The notes beneath the pieces are model-generated. The model worked only from the letters and a program-made list of their open reading frames with translations. It did not search any database and had not been told where the DNA came from. DNA of 62,549 bases from Halothiobacillus sp. Its GTDB lineage: Bacteria > Pseudomonadota > Gammaproteobacteria > JAAZVP01. Both the position numbers and the translations under genes were made by a program. Location of the stretch: NCBI GenBank assembly GCA_018623495.1, contig JAAZVP010000007.1:1-62549 (forward strand). Reading direction: 5' to 3'. Of the stretch, positions 27,467-42,966 are shown piece by piece; the first letter of the stretch is position 1, and every line of letters begins with the position of its first letter.

Positions 27467-28102
27467 CTAGACGGAGTGGATCGAGCCGCGCAGGAGGCGC
27501 TCGGTGGTCTCGAGGTAGCGCTTGCGGCGAAACAGCAGCAGCAGGCGGCTGCCGCCCACCTGGTCCCAGAGCACGGCGGCGCGGATGCCGGCGAGCAGCA
27601 GGGCGCGGATCTTGTTGGCGGTGTCGGGGTTTTGCAGGTGGGTCTGCTCGCCGTTGACGATGATCTGGGGACGCAGGGTGGAGATGGTCTGCTTGTAGAG
27701 GTCGGCGAGGCGGGCGAGGGTGTTGGCGTGGGTGAGCGGGAAGTGCTCGAGGTTGGCGTTGGCCTGCTCGATGCCCTGGGTCAGGGTCCCGAGCAGGTCG
27801 CTGCGCTTCATCAGCCTGGTTTCCAGCGTGAGCAGGGCGATGGCGTAGCGGGCCAGCTCCATGTCGCGGGTCTGCGCGTCGCCGGCCAGTTGCATGCGCA
27901 GCACCTTGAGGCCGTCGAGCACCCCGGCAGGACCGCCGAAGACGGCCTCGGCGTCGGGTGCGTCGATGCGCAGCACGCTCTCCAGGCTGGATTCCACGGC
28001 GGGGGTGTTGGCGGTGCCGTGGTAGGCCAGCTCCTTGACCATGTGGGCGGCCTGCAGCACGCCGGCCAGGGCGATCACCTGGTCGCGGGTCTTGTCACTC
28101 AT
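27467..28102 (-). CDS. hflD: High-frequency lysogenization protein HflD homolog
   Basis: 211 residues, all-helical. The beginning ([19 protein letters not shown]), the central [12 protein letters not shown] and the C-terminal [20 protein letters not shown] match HflD/YcfC, a membrane-peripheral protein that in E. coli affects phage lambda CII stability. Position directly after mnmA, with an 8-base overlap, is the classic gammaproteobacterial gene order and supports the call. The normal cellular role is not well defined. Confidence 0.9.
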   Translation of the reverse strand: MSDKTRDQVIALAGVLQAAHMVKELAYHGTANTPAVESSLESVLRIDAPDAEAVFGGPAGVLDGLKVLRMQLAGDAQTRDMELARYAIALLTLETRLMKRSDLLGTLTQGIEQANANLEHFPLTHANTLARLADLYKQTISTLRPQIIVNGEQTHLQNPDTANKIRALLLAGIRAAVLWDQVGGSRLLLLFRRKRYLETTERLLRGSIHSV

Positions 28103-29204
28103 CTGCGGTTTCCTCCAGGGCCCTCTCGATGATGCCGCCGCCCAGGCACTCGTCGCCGTGGTAGAAGACCACCGACTGGCCGGGAGTGATGGCCCGCTGG
28201 GGTTGGTCGAACACCACCCGGGCGCGATCGCCCGCGAGCCCGGTGATTGTACAAGCCTGGTCCGGTTGCCGGTAGCGGATCTTGGCCTTGCAGGCGAACG
28301 GCATCGCGGGCGCCTCGCCGCCGATCCAGTGCAGTTGCGCGGCCTCCAGGGCGGGCTTGTAGAGCAGCGGGTGGTGCTTGCCCTGGACCGCGACCAGGAC
28401 GTTGCGCTCCAGGTCCTTGGCGGCGGCGAACCAGGGGGCGTCGGAATAGCCCTTGAGCCCGCCGATGCCCAGGCCCTGGCGCTGGCCGATGGTGTAGTAC
28501 ATCAGCCCCTGGTGGCGGCCGATGACGTCGCCCTCCGGGGTCTCGATGTCGCCCGGCTGGGCCGGCAGGTAGCGGCCCAGGAACTCGGAAAAGCGCCGTT
28601 CGCCGATGAAGCAGATGCCGGTGGAGTCCTTCTTCCCGGCGGTGACCAGCCCGGCCGCTTCGGCGATCTCGCGCACCCGCGACTTCTCCAGCTCGCCCAG
28701 GGGGAAACGGGCGTGTTCGAGCTGGTGCTGGTCGAGCGCGTGAAGGAAGTAGGACTGGTCTTTGCCCGCGTCCAGGCCCTTTCGCAGGTGGGCGCCCTCG
28801 GCGTCGCGGGTGATGCGGGCGTAGTGGCCGGTGGCGATGGCCGCGGCACCCAGTTCCAGCGCGTGGTCGAGAAAGGCGCGGAACTTGATCTCCTTGTTGC
28901 AGAGGATGTCCGGGTTGGGCGTGCGGCCGGCCCGGTACTCGGCGAGGAAATGCTCGAAGACCCGGTCCCAGTACTCGGCGGAGAAGTTGCAGAGGTTGAG
29001 GCGGATGCCGAGCTTCTCGGCGACCGCCATGGCGTCCTGCATGTCCTCCTTGGCCGGGCAGTGGTCGTCGGTGTCGTCCTCTTCCCAGTTCTTCATGAAC
29101 AGGCCTTCCACCGCGAAGCCCTGCTCCTTGAGCAGCAGGGCGGCCACGGAGGAGTCGACGCCGCCGGACATGCCGACGATGATGCGTTGCTTGGGTGCAG
29201 TCAT
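28095..29204 (-). CDS. mnmA: tRNA 2-thiouridylase MnmA
   Basis: 369 residues. [18 protein letters not shown] is the PP-loop that adenylates U34; [12 protein letters not shown] and [12 protein letters not shown] carry the two cysteines (about residues 104 and 200) that handle the persulfide sulfur; [15 protein letters not shown] and [20 protein letters not shown] are further family blocks. It puts the 2-thio group on the wobble uridine of tRNA Lys, Glu and Gln. The ATG at 29204 overlaps the nudJ stop (ATGA). Central gene of a nudJ-mnmA-hflD operon. Confidence 0.97.
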   Translation of the reverse strand: MTAPKQRIIVGMSGGVDSSVAALLLKEQGFAVEGLFMKNWEEDDTDDHCPAKEDMQDAMAVAEKLGIRLNLCNFSAEYWDRVFEHFLAEYRAGRTPNPDILCNKEIKFRAFLDHALELGAAAIATGHYARITRDAEGAHLRKGLDAGKDQSYFLHALDQHQLEHARFPLGELEKSRVREIAEAAGLVTAGKKDSTGICFIGERRFSEFLGRYLPAQPGDIETPEGDVIGRHQGLMYYTIGQRQGLGIGGLKGYSDAPWFAAAKDLERNVLVAVQGKHHPLLYKPALEAAQLHWIGGEAPAMPFACKAKIRYRQPDQACTITGLAGDRARVVFDQPQRAITPGQSVVFYHGDECLGGGIIERALEETADE

Positions 29205-29647
29205 GGGGTCAGGTGGTTGAGCAGTTCCAGCGGGTAGCGGCGGCCGTCGAGGAAGTCGTCCACGGTGCGCAGGACCATGGGGCTGCGGTGCTCGGCCCGG
29301 CTGCGCTCGAGGGTCTCGCGGTCGAACCAGTGGTTGGCGAGGATCTCGGCGTCCCGTTCGCGCCCCGGCCGCGGCGGCGAGACCCGGCCGGCGAAGGTGA
29401 AGCGCACGAAGTGCTCGCCCGCGGCGTTGTCCCACTCGTGGACGCCCACCAGGTGCTCGGGTTCAAAGTCGCGGGTGGTCTCCTCGGCGACCTCGCGTCG
29501 AACCGCCTCGACCAGGCTCTCGCCGGGCTCGAGGTGGCCGGCGGGCTGGTTGAAGCGACGCTGGCCGTCGATGGTCTCCTCCACCACCAGGAAGCGGTCG
29601 GCTTCGCGGATGATGGCGGCGACGGTGACGTGGATGGGTTCGCGCAT
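29201..29647 (-). CDS. nudJ: Nudix phosphatase NudJ
   Basis: 148 residues. The Nudix box is complete from [20 protein letters not shown], beginning at about residue 37, with the metal-binding glutamates present. Start [24 protein letters not shown] and position upstream of mnmA match NudJ (YmfB), which in E. coli hydrolyses thiamine pyrophosphate precursors (HMP-PP) and nucleoside di/triphosphates. The 3' end overlaps mnmA by 4 bases. Confidence 0.92.
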   Translation of the reverse strand: MREPIHVTVAAIIREADRFLVVEETIDGQRRFNQPAGHLEPGESLVEAVRREVAEETTRDFEPEHLVGVHEWDNAAGEHFVRFTFAGRVSPPRPGRERDAEILANHWFDRETLERSRAEHRSPMVLRTVDDFLDGRRYPLELLNHLTP

Positions 29648-29746
29648 GCTGTCGGGTCCGCTGAGTTCGCCGGCAGGGCGGGGGCGCGGGAGCGGCCTCC
29701 CGGCCGCGAACGAGCACCCCGGAAAGTCCCGGCCGGGACGCCGGGC

Positions 29747-30526
29747 CTACTTCTTCGGCCGGGGTCGGGTGAAGATCCAGTTGGCCCCGTCGGACTGCTC
29801 GGGGTCGAAGGAATAGCCGTCCAGGTCGAATTCCTTGATCCTTTCCGGGTCCTCGATCCGGTTCTCGATGAGGTAGCGGGTCATCAGGCCCCGGGCCTTC
29901 TTGGCCGAGAAGCTGACGATCCTGAGTTTGCCGTCGCGCCATTCCTTGAAGTTGGGGGTGATGATCCGGCCGTCCAGCTTCTCGGTGTCGACCGACTTGA
30001 AGTACTCGTTGGAGGCCAGGTTGACCAGCACGTCGTCGCCCTGGGCGGCCAGGTCGGCGTTGAGCCGCTCGGTGATGCGCGTGCCCCAGAAGGCGTAGAG
30101 ATCCTCACCGCGGGCGTTGTCCAGCCGGGTACCCATCTCCAGGCGGTAGGCCTGCATCAGGTCCAGCGGGCGCAGCACGCCGTAGAGCCCGGAGAGGATG
30201 CGCAGGTGATCCTGGGCGAAGGCCACGTCGTCCTCGGCGAGGGTCTCGGCCTGCATCCCGGCGTAGACGTCGCCCTTGAAGGCGAACAGGGCCTGCTTGG
30301 CGTTCTGGGGGGTGAAAGGCGTGTGCCAGGCCTGGAAGCGCTCGCGGTTGAGCTCGGCGAGCTTGTCGCTGATCTTCATCAGCCGCGCGAGGTCGTCGGC
30401 GGAGAGCTCGCGGGCGCGCTCGGCGAGGATCTCGGCCTGGTCGAGCAGCGGCGGTTGCGTGTGGTCGCTCACCGGCGCGGCGTTGTCGAAATCCAGCTTC
30501 TTGGCAGGCGAGATGACGATCAGCAT
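29747..30526 (-). CDS. yaaA: Peroxide stress protein YaaA
   Basis: 259 residues. MLIVISPAKKLDFDN, FKGDVYAGMQAETL, RILSGLYGVLRPLDLMQAYR, YAFWGTRITERLN and NLASNEYFKSV are the linear blocks of the YaaA (DUF328) family, which in E. coli lowers intracellular free iron during hydrogen peroxide stress and binds DNA. Start 30526 gives the usual family length; the upstream in-frame extension is non-coding in character. It stands alone between nudJ and the divergent icd. Confidence 0.95.
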   Translation of the reverse strand: MLIVISPAKKLDFDNAAPVSDHTQPPLLDQAEILAERARELSADDLARLMKISDKLAELNRERFQAWHTPFTPQNAKQALFAFKGDVYAGMQAETLAEDDVAFAQDHLRILSGLYGVLRPLDLMQAYRLEMGTRLDNARGEDLYAFWGTRITERLNADLAAQGDDVLVNLASNEYFKSVDTEKLDGRIITPNFKEWRDGKLRIVSFSAKKARGLMTRYLIENRIEDPERIKEFDLDGYSFDPEQSDGANWIFTRPRPKK

Positions 30527-30660
30527 GGCGACGTCCGATTGGGCTTGGCGGACCGTGCATTGTAGCCGAATCCCCCGGGCGGGCAGTAGGCGTGGATACC
30601 CGCGCGGGTTTTCCGGATGGTATGATTGCCGGTCTTTGATCATGCCAGAGGGGAGGCTGC

Positions 30661-31917
<1,257 letters not shown>

Positions 31918-31943
31918 ACCGTCGCTCCCTCGGCGCCCCGACC

Positions 31944-31991
31944 ACCCGGCCCGGCTCGCCCGCGGCCGGGTTTTTTGCGGCCGGGTTTTTT
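31944..31991 (+). terminator. Intrinsic terminator of icd with duplicated 3' arm
   Basis: ACCCGGCC (31944-31951) pairs with GGCCGGGT (31964-31971), followed by six T residues. The 15-base block from GCGGCC to the end of the T-run is then repeated exactly (31962-31976 and 31977-31991), so either copy could form the 3' arm. Confidence 0.85.
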
Positions 31992-32045
31992 GCGACATTG
32001 GTGTCTAGAATATGGGTCGAAACCCACCGACAGGAGGCGCGACAC

Positions 32046-32546
32046 ATGGGCAAGCTGGACCCGATCAAGGACCGCCTGGATCCCATCCGGGAAGCGGCCG
32101 GGGAGACCTGGGAGGGCCTGCGCCAGCTGGCGGGGCGGGCCACGCACGCGATCACCCGCTTCACCCACCGGGGCCGGTCGGGGCAGGGCGAGGAACTGGA
32201 CCTGCGCAGCGCCGGCTGGGGGCTGATGGCCGCCGAGGTGTTCGACGACGGCAAGCGCATCGTCGTGCGCCTGGAGGCCCCCGGCATGCATCGCGACGAC
32301 TTCGACATCCAGGTGGACGGCGAGTCGCTCCATGTCCGTGGCGAGAAGCACCTGGAGACCGAGCGCAGCGAGGGGCGTTACCGCATCGCCGAGCGGGCCT
32401 ACGGCCGCTTCGAACGGGTCATCCCCCTGGGGGCGCCGGTCGATGGGGAGCAGACGAAGGCGACCTACCGCAACGGCGTGCTGCGGGTGGTCCTGCCACG
32501 GCTGGAGTCGGCCGAGCAGCGGCGGATCGAGGTGAAGCAGGGGTAG
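32046..32546 (+). CDS. Hsp20/alpha-crystallin family small heat-shock protein
   Basis: 166 residues. An N-terminal amphipathic region (to about residue 60) precedes the alpha-crystallin domain: KRIVVRLEAPGMHRDDFDIQ, LHVRGEKHLE, YGRFERVIPLGAPVDGEQ and the C-terminal TYRNGVLRVVLPR strand. Small Hsps form oligomers that hold unfolding proteins. The usual C-terminal I-x-I anchor is not evident (ends RRIEVKQG), so assembly may differ. AGGAGG precedes the ATG. It lies 55 bases after the icd terminator, so it has its own promoter (TAGAAT near 32005). Confidence 0.9.
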   Translation: MGKLDPIKDRLDPIREAAGETWEGLRQLAGRATHAITRFTHRGRSGQGEELDLRSAGWGLMAAEVFDDGKRIVVRLEAPGMHRDDFDIQVDGESLHVRGEKHLETERSEGRYRIAERAYGRFERVIPLGAPVDGEQTKATYRNGVLRVVLPRLESAEQRRIEVKQG

Positions 32547-32648
32547 CGCGGGTCGCGCTGCCGCGCCCGTTGCGGCGGTTTCGGCCCGCCACCCCGCGGC
32601 ATTCCCCGCCCGGGTGCCTTGGGGCCTCGATCCCCCCGCACCGGGCGG

Positions 32649-34958
32649 TCAGGTCCGTTCACCGGTGTCGCCGAGTTGCTCCAGGGGCCGCGGGTGGCCG
32701 AAGCGAAAGCCCTGCATCCGGTACACGCCGAGCTCGGCGATGTGCCGTTGGGTCGCCTGCGTCTCGATGCCCTCGAAGACCACCTCGTAGCCGGCCTCCC
32801 TCACCATGCCCAGTGCCCCGCGGATGATGATGCGCGACTGCGGGTCGTGCTCGAAGGCGCGCGTCATCGACAGGTCGAACTTGACCAGGTCCACCGGCAT
32901 GTTGGCCAGGTAGCCCAGCGACGAGTAGCCGTTGCCGAAGTCGTCGAGGGCGACGAGAAAGCCCTTCTTCCGCAGTGCCTGGAGGTTGGCCGATGCCGTC
33001 TGCATGTGGGTCACGAGGGTGGTCTCGGTCACTTCCAGGACGATCCTGAAGTGCTCCAGGAAGGGATGCAGGGGATCCAGGCAGTCCACCAGGTCGGGCC
33101 GCATGACACTGGCGGCGCAGAGGTTGACCGATACCCCGGTATCGGCGGGAAAGCCGCCCGAGGCCAGGTCGTCGGCCACCGCCGCGATGACGGCATCGTC
33201 GAGCTCCATTTCCATGTCGCGGCGACGCAGGACGGGCATGAAATCGCCGGGCCGCAGCAGCTGGGCACAGGCATCGCAGTGGATGCGCGCGAGGGCCTCG
33301 TAATAGGCCGGTCGCCCCAGCCGGGTGTCGGTCACCGGCTGGTAGTGCATCCGCAGACCCCGGCCATACCGGCGCGCAGCCTCCTGGCGCACCGGCATAT
33401 CGCCCATCCCCGGACCTGCCCCGACCGCCTCGAGCACGGCATTGACCACGCAAGTGGAGGTGAGACCACCCGAGTCATCGTCCATCCCGGGGTGGTAGTG
33501 GACGGGTCGCTTGTGCCGGGTGCGCTTGGCCTCGTACATGGCAAGGTCGGCCTGGCGCGGCAGGGCGGCGAGGTCGGCGGGGGCGTCGGCGCGGCTGCTG
33601 GCGACGCCGATGCTGCTGCGCACCGGCTCGCGGATACCGAGCTCGGCGAAGGGATGCGCGTTGATGCATTCCTGGCAGCGTTGCGCCACCTTTTCCGCGA
33701 GTGCCCGGTCGGTGTTGAGCAGGATGGTGGCGAACTCGTCGCCCCCTAGGCGGTAGAGGCGATCGCCCCGGCGCAGGCCCTCGCGGATGGCCATCGCCAT
33801 GGCACGGATCACCTGGTCACCCACTTCGTGGCCGTAGGAATCGTTGATGGCCTTGAAGAAGTCGCAGTCGAACAGCAGCAGGCTGACGTCGATGCGCTGG
33901 TTGCGCATCAGTCGCTGGAGTTCCCCCCAGTCCTCGTCGAAGGCCCGGCGGTTGAAGGCCTCGGTGAGCGGGTCGCGGTGGGCCATGGACCACAGTTCGC
34001 GGTTCTTGCGATCGAGATCGGCATGGATACGGTCCAGCCGGTGTTGGTAGTCCATCAGCGAGCTGCGCACCGTTTCCAGTTCGCGCACGGGCAGGGGCTG
34101 GCAGCCGCGCGCGTCGGGCCCTTCGGTACCCGAACGCAGGACCTCGATCTGGTGGGCCAGGCGCACGAGTGGCTGGGAGAACAGCCGCCGCATGCCCCAG
34201 AAGAACACGGCGACCAGCACCGCGAGCAGGGCGCCGAGTTCGAGCAGCGTGTGCAGCATCACCCGTTCCAGCCGGTCGCCCTGCAGGCCGGGCATGGGTT
34301 CGTAGGCCAGCTGGTCGGCGAGGCGGCCCGTGGTCACCGGGCGATCCGGAACCGGCAGGTGGATGCTGTCGGGGCGGGTACTGGCAAAGCGGTTGAGGGC
34401 GCGCAGGGCGTCGATGAACTCCACCTGGAGGGCGAGATAACCCTGCGGCGAGGCGGTGCCGGGCCTTTCCACCGCGAAGGCGATCAGCAGCTCCAGCCGG
34501 TCGTCGGCGTGGCGCAGGAATTCCGGCTCCATCGGCACGTGATCGACGGGCAGGTCGCGCTGGGTGGAGGCGGCCAGCGGGTTGCCATTGGCATCGTAGA
34601 GCTCGATGGCCTCGACCCAGGCCGGGAATTTCTTGGAAGCCTGGAGGCGCTGTTCCCGCCAGTAGACGTAGTAGGAAGGGTCGGCGAGCTGCTGGCGTAC
34701 CTCGTTCCAGTCCGCCAGTTCGCGGCCGTAGTCACGGATCTCGCGGAGGCTGTGGTCGACGGCCCGTTGCACTTCCTGGCGGGCGGCCTGCTGGTGCTCG
34801 CGGGCGACCAGTTCGCGCACCTCGTGCATGCGCTCGAGCATGACCATCGCGATGACCGTGAAAAGGATCACGCCCGCGGCGATGTAGAGCGCGATGTAGG
34901 TGTGGGCCGGGGGTGGTCGCCGGTCGCGCCGTGTCTTCAGAAACTCAGTCCAGGCCAT
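32649..34958 (-). CDS. Membrane-anchored GGDEF-EAL c-di-GMP enzyme
   Basis: 769 residues. TM helix 1 at about 20-42, a periplasmic sensor domain of about 190 residues, TM helix 2 at about 233-255, then a HAMP-like linker, GGDEF (about 320-480) and EAL (about 505-765). Motifs are intact: LGGDEF, EALARI, VNLCAAS, VTETTL, LDDFGNGYSSLGY, LVKFDLS, FEGIE. The periplasmic domain is of the CHASE4/Cache-like size and should sense an external signal. The enzyme could make or break c-di-GMP. Its 5' end overlaps the upstream alpha/beta hydrolase gene by 14 bases, implying coupled translation. Confidence 0.9.
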   Translation of the reverse strand: MAWTEFLKTRRDRRPPPAHTYIALYIAAGVILFTVIAMVMLERMHEVRELVAREHQQAARQEVQRAVDHSLREIRDYGRELADWNEVRQQLADPSYYVYWREQRLQASKKFPAWVEAIELYDANGNPLAASTQRDLPVDHVPMEPEFLRHADDRLELLIAFAVERPGTASPQGYLALQVEFIDALRALNRFASTRPDSIHLPVPDRPVTTGRLADQLAYEPMPGLQGDRLERVMLHTLLELGALLAVLVAVFFWGMRRLFSQPLVRLAHQIEVLRSGTEGPDARGCQPLPVRELETVRSSLMDYQHRLDRIHADLDRKNRELWSMAHRDPLTEAFNRRAFDEDWGELQRLMRNQRIDVSLLLFDCDFFKAINDSYGHEVGDQVIRAMAMAIREGLRRGDRLYRLGGDEFATILLNTDRALAEKVAQRCQECINAHPFAELGIREPVRSSIGVASSRADAPADLAALPRQADLAMYEAKRTRHKRPVHYHPGMDDDSGGLTSTCVVNAVLEAVGAGPGMGDMPVRQEAARRYGRGLRMHYQPVTDTRLGRPAYYEALARIHCDACAQLLRPGDFMPVLRRRDMEMELDDAVIAAVADDLASGGFPADTGVSVNLCAASVMRPDLVDCLDPLHPFLEHFRIVLEVTETTLVTHMQTASANLQALRKKGFLVALDDFGNGYSSLGYLANMPVDLVKFDLSMTRAFEHDPQSRIIIRGALGMVREAGYEVVFEGIETQATQRHIAELGVYRMQGFRFGHPRPLEQLGDTGERT

Positions 34959-35811
34959 GCTTGGCGAGACACCGGTCGAGCGTGTCCAGCAGTTCGAATT
35001 CGTACATGTCGTCGAAGAAGTGGTTGGCGCCCTCGACCACGTGGATCGAGGCGCCGTGGTCGGCCAGCGCATCCCGCCAGTCCTGGCCGAAGCGCTGGTC
35101 GTTGCCGGCCATGATCACCTCCAGGGGCACGCGGGTCTCGGAGAGCTGGTCGAGAAGGTGCTCCCGGTCCCAGCGGACATAGGAGAGATAGACCGAGGCG
35201 GGGGCGCGGAAGTTGTCGCGGCAGAACACCAGCGAGTAGTTGTCCAGCGAGCGGTCGTCGGCGGCGCGCTTTTCCCGCGCCCTGCGGTGCTTGGCCTCGA
35301 TACCCGGGGCCGGCAGCTGCTCGATGTACGCCAGGCTGGTACCCACCACCAGCTTGACCGCCGGGTGGGGCTGGTTGGCGACGTAGGCGAGTTCGTGGAG
35401 GCTGCCGGTGGAATGTCCCACGAGCACGATCGACGCGTGCCCGCGATCCGCCAGCCAATCCACCCACCAGTCCAGCTCGGCCAGGTCGTCGCCGAAGCGG
35501 TGGGTATGGATGGCGTCGCAGGGCAGCGTTTCCTCGCGATCCGGGATGTCCAGGCTGAGGGTCGGCGCGAGGACGGTGTAGCCCTTCGCGGCGAGATCGC
35601 CGACCAGCGTCTGCACCGTGCCGAAGCGATGGGTGGTCATGAAACCGTGGAGCACCAGCACCGCGGGGCGGCCGGGCTCACCGGGCCGGAAGTCGGCATT
35701 GGCGACGATCCCGCCCGGCAGGGTCTCTTCGATGGGGGCCGATCGCGCCACTGCGCCGAAGAGCAGGATGGCAGCGGCCAGGAGCAGCCGGGGTATGGAT
35801 CGCTGGGTCAT
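34945..35811 (-). CDS. Secreted alpha/beta hydrolase
   Basis: 288 residues with a signal peptide (residues 1-24, cleavage near ARSA). VLVLHGFMTTHR is the oxyanion-hole region, VLVGHSTGSLHEL the nucleophile elbow (GHSTG, serine near residue 134), and VEGANHFFDDMYEF holds the catalytic histidine near the C terminus; an aspartate in MAGNDQRFGQD completes the triad. It acts outside the cytoplasm on an unknown ester or amide. Overlap of 14 bases with the GGDEF-EAL gene suggests one operon. Confidence 0.82.
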   Translation of the reverse strand: MTQRSIPRLLLAAAILLFGAVARSAPIEETLPGGIVANADFRPGEPGRPAVLVLHGFMTTHRFGTVQTLVGDLAAKGYTVLAPTLSLDIPDREETLPCDAIHTHRFGDDLAELDWWVDWLADRGHASIVLVGHSTGSLHELAYVANQPHPAVKLVVGTSLAYIEQLPAPGIEAKHRRAREKRAADDRSLDNYSLVFCRDNFRAPASVYLSYVRWDREHLLDQLSETRVPLEVIMAGNDQRFGQDWRDALADHGASIHVVEGANHFFDDMYEFELLDTLDRCLAKHGLD

Positions 35812-35982
35812 GCGCCCCTCGCAGAGAGGATGGCTCTACTGCCCAGCATAAGCCCCCGCTCGCCGGGGTGTTCATAGGGTTTTTTTCTACCGTATAGGCG
35901 AAGACCGGTACCACGGTTGCGCAAAGCCTCCCCCGGGCTGCCAGAATCGGGCAGGACAGCCACCGAACGGGAGGGAGAAGAC

Positions 35983-36462
35983 ATGGGTTTCGTACCGTCG
36001 GACATGAGTCTCACCAGCCCGGCCTTCGCCAACGGCGATGCCATTCCCGTGCGCCACACGGGCGAGGGCGAGGACGTCTCGCCACCACTCGACTGGCACA
36101 ACCCGCCGGCGGGCACGCGCGGCTACGCGCTCGTCTGTCACGACCCCGATGCCCCCCTGGTCTCGCCCAACGGCACCTACGGCTTCGTCCACTGGGTGCT
36201 CTACAACATCCCGGGCGACGCCCTCGGCATGGAGGAGGGAAGCGCGGCCCACACGGCGGGTATCAACGACATGCAGAACCGGGGATACAACGGGCCGATG
36301 CCGCCCGAAGGCCATGGCCTGCACCAGTACTACTTCTGGCTTTTGGCCCTCGACCAGCCCACCGACCTGCCGCCCGGGCTGACCCTGTGGCAGCTCCTCG
36401 AGCGCATCGAGCCCCATGTCATCGGCATGAACCGGCTGGTGGGGACCTACCAGCGCGGCTGA
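35983..36462 (+). CDS. YbhB/YbcL-family PEBP-like protein (copy 1)
   Basis: 159 residues, no signal peptide. CHDPDAPLVSPNGTYGFVHW and GYNGPMPPEGHGLHQYYFWL are the phosphatidylethanolamine-binding-protein motifs that build the anion-binding pocket; bacterial YbhB/YbcL proteins have no firm function. ATG 35983 follows GGGAGGGAGAAG. It has a close paralog of the same length immediately downstream, so the pair arose by tandem duplication. A T-rich tract follows a hairpin upstream (about 35860-35890) and may hold regulatory signals. Confidence 0.9.
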   Translation: MGFVPSDMSLTSPAFANGDAIPVRHTGEGEDVSPPLDWHNPPAGTRGYALVCHDPDAPLVSPNGTYGFVHWVLYNIPGDALGMEEGSAAHTAGINDMQNRGYNGPMPPEGHGLHQYYFWLLALDQPTDLPPGLTLWQLLERIEPHVIGMNRLVGTYQRG

Positions 36463-36536
36463 TCCGCCCGTCCCGGCACGAGTACGGGCGCGTGTGCTAT
36501 GGGGAGGGTATGGCCCAAGCGAACGGGAGGCCGGTC

Positions 36537-37016
36537 ATGGCTTTCATACCCTCGCCCATGCAGCTGTCGAGTCCTGCCTTTGTCGACGGCGCTCCCATCC
36601 CCGCCCGCTACACTGCCGAGGGCGCGGATGTCTCGCCGCCGCTCGAATGGAGCGGCGAACCGGCCGGAACGGAGGCCTTCGCCGTCTTCTGCCACGACCC
36701 GGATGCCCCGCTGATCTCGCCCAACGGCAGCTACGGCTTCGTCCACTGGGTGCTCTACAACATCCCCGCCGCCGTGAACCATCTCCCCGAAGGCACCGCC
36801 GAGTTCACCCTGGGAGCGGACGACACCGAGGGCCCGGGTTACAACGGCCCCATACCGCCTCGTGGCCACGGCGAGCACCGCTATTCCTTCTGGGTCGTCG
36901 CCCTCGACGAGGACCTGAAACTCCCCGGTGGCCTCACCCTCTGGCAGCTCCTCGAGCGCATCGAACCCCACGCCATCGGCATGAGCCGCCTGGCGGGAAC
37001 CTACGAGCGCGCCTAG
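36537..37016 (+). CDS. YbhB/YbcL-family PEBP-like protein (copy 2)
   Basis: 159 residues, clearly paralogous to the preceding gene: both have PSPMQLSSPAF-like starts, CHDPDAPLISPNGSYGFVHW, GYNGPIPPRGHGEHRYSFW and end LWQLLERIEPHAIGMSRLAG. ATG 36537 has ACGGGAGG upstream; an in-frame ATG at 36510 would add nine residues. The TAG stop overlaps the stop of the convergent thiamine-binding-type gene in a shared palindromic CTAG. Function unknown, as for copy 1. Confidence 0.9.
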   Translation: MAFIPSPMQLSSPAFVDGAPIPARYTAEGADVSPPLEWSGEPAGTEAFAVFCHDPDAPLISPNGSYGFVHWVLYNIPAAVNHLPEGTAEFTLGADDTEGPGYNGPIPPRGHGEHRYSFWVVALDEDLKLPGGLTLWQLLERIEPHAIGMSRLAGTYERA

Positions 37017-37273
37017 TCGCAACGCTCGGGATCCAGGTCCCGGCCGATGATCTTGCAGACGAAGATCGAGGTGGCGTGCTCTTCGAAGGCGCGGGCCATC
37101 TCGTCGCGCAGGGCGTCCATCACGAGCGCGTGTTCGCCGAAGACCCGGGTGCTGACGGGGTTGGTCTCGAGGCGGATGCCGGGGTGGGCCGCCATGCGGT
37201 CCAGGAAGCCGCTGATGGCGGCGGCATAATCGTCGGCGAGGGGATAGAAGCTGATTTCGGCGGTGATGCGCAT
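37013..37273 (-). CDS. YkoF/MTH1187-type thiamine-binding-like protein
   Basis: 86 residues. MRITAEISFYPLADDY, then NPVSTRVFGEHALVMDAL and HATSIFVCKIIGRDLDPERCD match the ferredoxin-like thiamine-binding/DUF77 family, small cytoplasmic proteins that bind thiamine-like ligands as dimers. No thiamine genes or riboswitch lie nearby, so the ligand is only inferred. A following 130-base gap to the maf gene holds nothing recognised. Confidence 0.8.
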   Translation of the reverse strand: MRITAEISFYPLADDYAAAISGFLDRMAAHPGIRLETNPVSTRVFGEHALVMDALRDEMARAFEEHATSIFVCKIIGRDLDPERCD

Positions 37274-37403
37274 GGGAGCGGTTTCGGGAGTCGATGGGCG
37301 CGCCTGACCGCCTCATCCTACAGGAGCCGGTCGCGGGAGGGCCAAGGACGCTGCGCGCCGGTCCCCTTCGATGCGTTCAGCAGGGCCCCTGGCCCGTTGC
37401 GCC

Positions 37404-42261
<4,858 letters not shown>

Positions 42262-42265
<4 letters not shown>

Positions 42266-42966
42266 GGCTGGCCGTGATCCCGGCGCGCGGCGGCAGCAAG
42301 CGCATTCCGCGCAAGAACATCCGTGAATTCGCCGGCAAGCCCATGATCGCCTGGTCGATCGAGGCGGCCCGGGCGAGCAGTTGCTTCGATCGCGTCATCG
42401 TCTCCACCGACGACGCGGAGATTGCCGAGGTGGCACGGCAATGGGGAGCCGAGGTGCCGTTCATGCGCCCGGCGGCGCTGGCCGACGACCATACCGGCAC
42501 CATCCCAGTGATCGCCCATGCCATCGACTGGTTGCGTGCGCACGGGGAGACGCCGGAACAGGTGTGCTGCGTGTATGCCACTGCCCCCTTCGTCCAGCCG
42601 GAGGATCTGCGCCGTGGCCTGGAAGCACTGCAGAGCCGCGACGCCGACTATGCCTTCTCCGTGACCCGCTACGCCTTCCCGATCCAGCGAGCGCTGCGCA
42701 TCACCGATGACGGCCACGTGGCCATGTTCCAGCCCGAACACTTCGCCACCCGCTCCCAGGACCTCGAAGAGGCCTGGCACGATGCCGGCCAGTTCTACTG
42801 GGGAAGGGCGGCTGCGTGGCTCGAAGAACGTCCCCTGTTCGCAGCCGGTTCCGTTCCGGTGGTCCTGCCGCCGCATCGCGTCCAGGACATCGATACACCC
42901 GAGGACTGGGTACGCGCCGAGTGGCTGTTTCGAGCCATGAGGGCGGAGGCCGGCGTCGATGAGTGA
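42262..42966 (+). CDS. pseF: CMP-pseudaminic acid cytidylyltransferase
   Basis: 234 residues. AVIPARGGSKRIPRKN is the CTP-binding loop of CMP-sialic acid synthetase-like enzymes; STDDAEIAEVARQWGA and the C-terminal RVQDIDTPEDWVRAEWLF fit PseF. It activates pseudaminic acid with CTP, giving the donor used by Maf. It overlaps pseC by 4 bases and pseG by 8. Confidence 0.94.
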
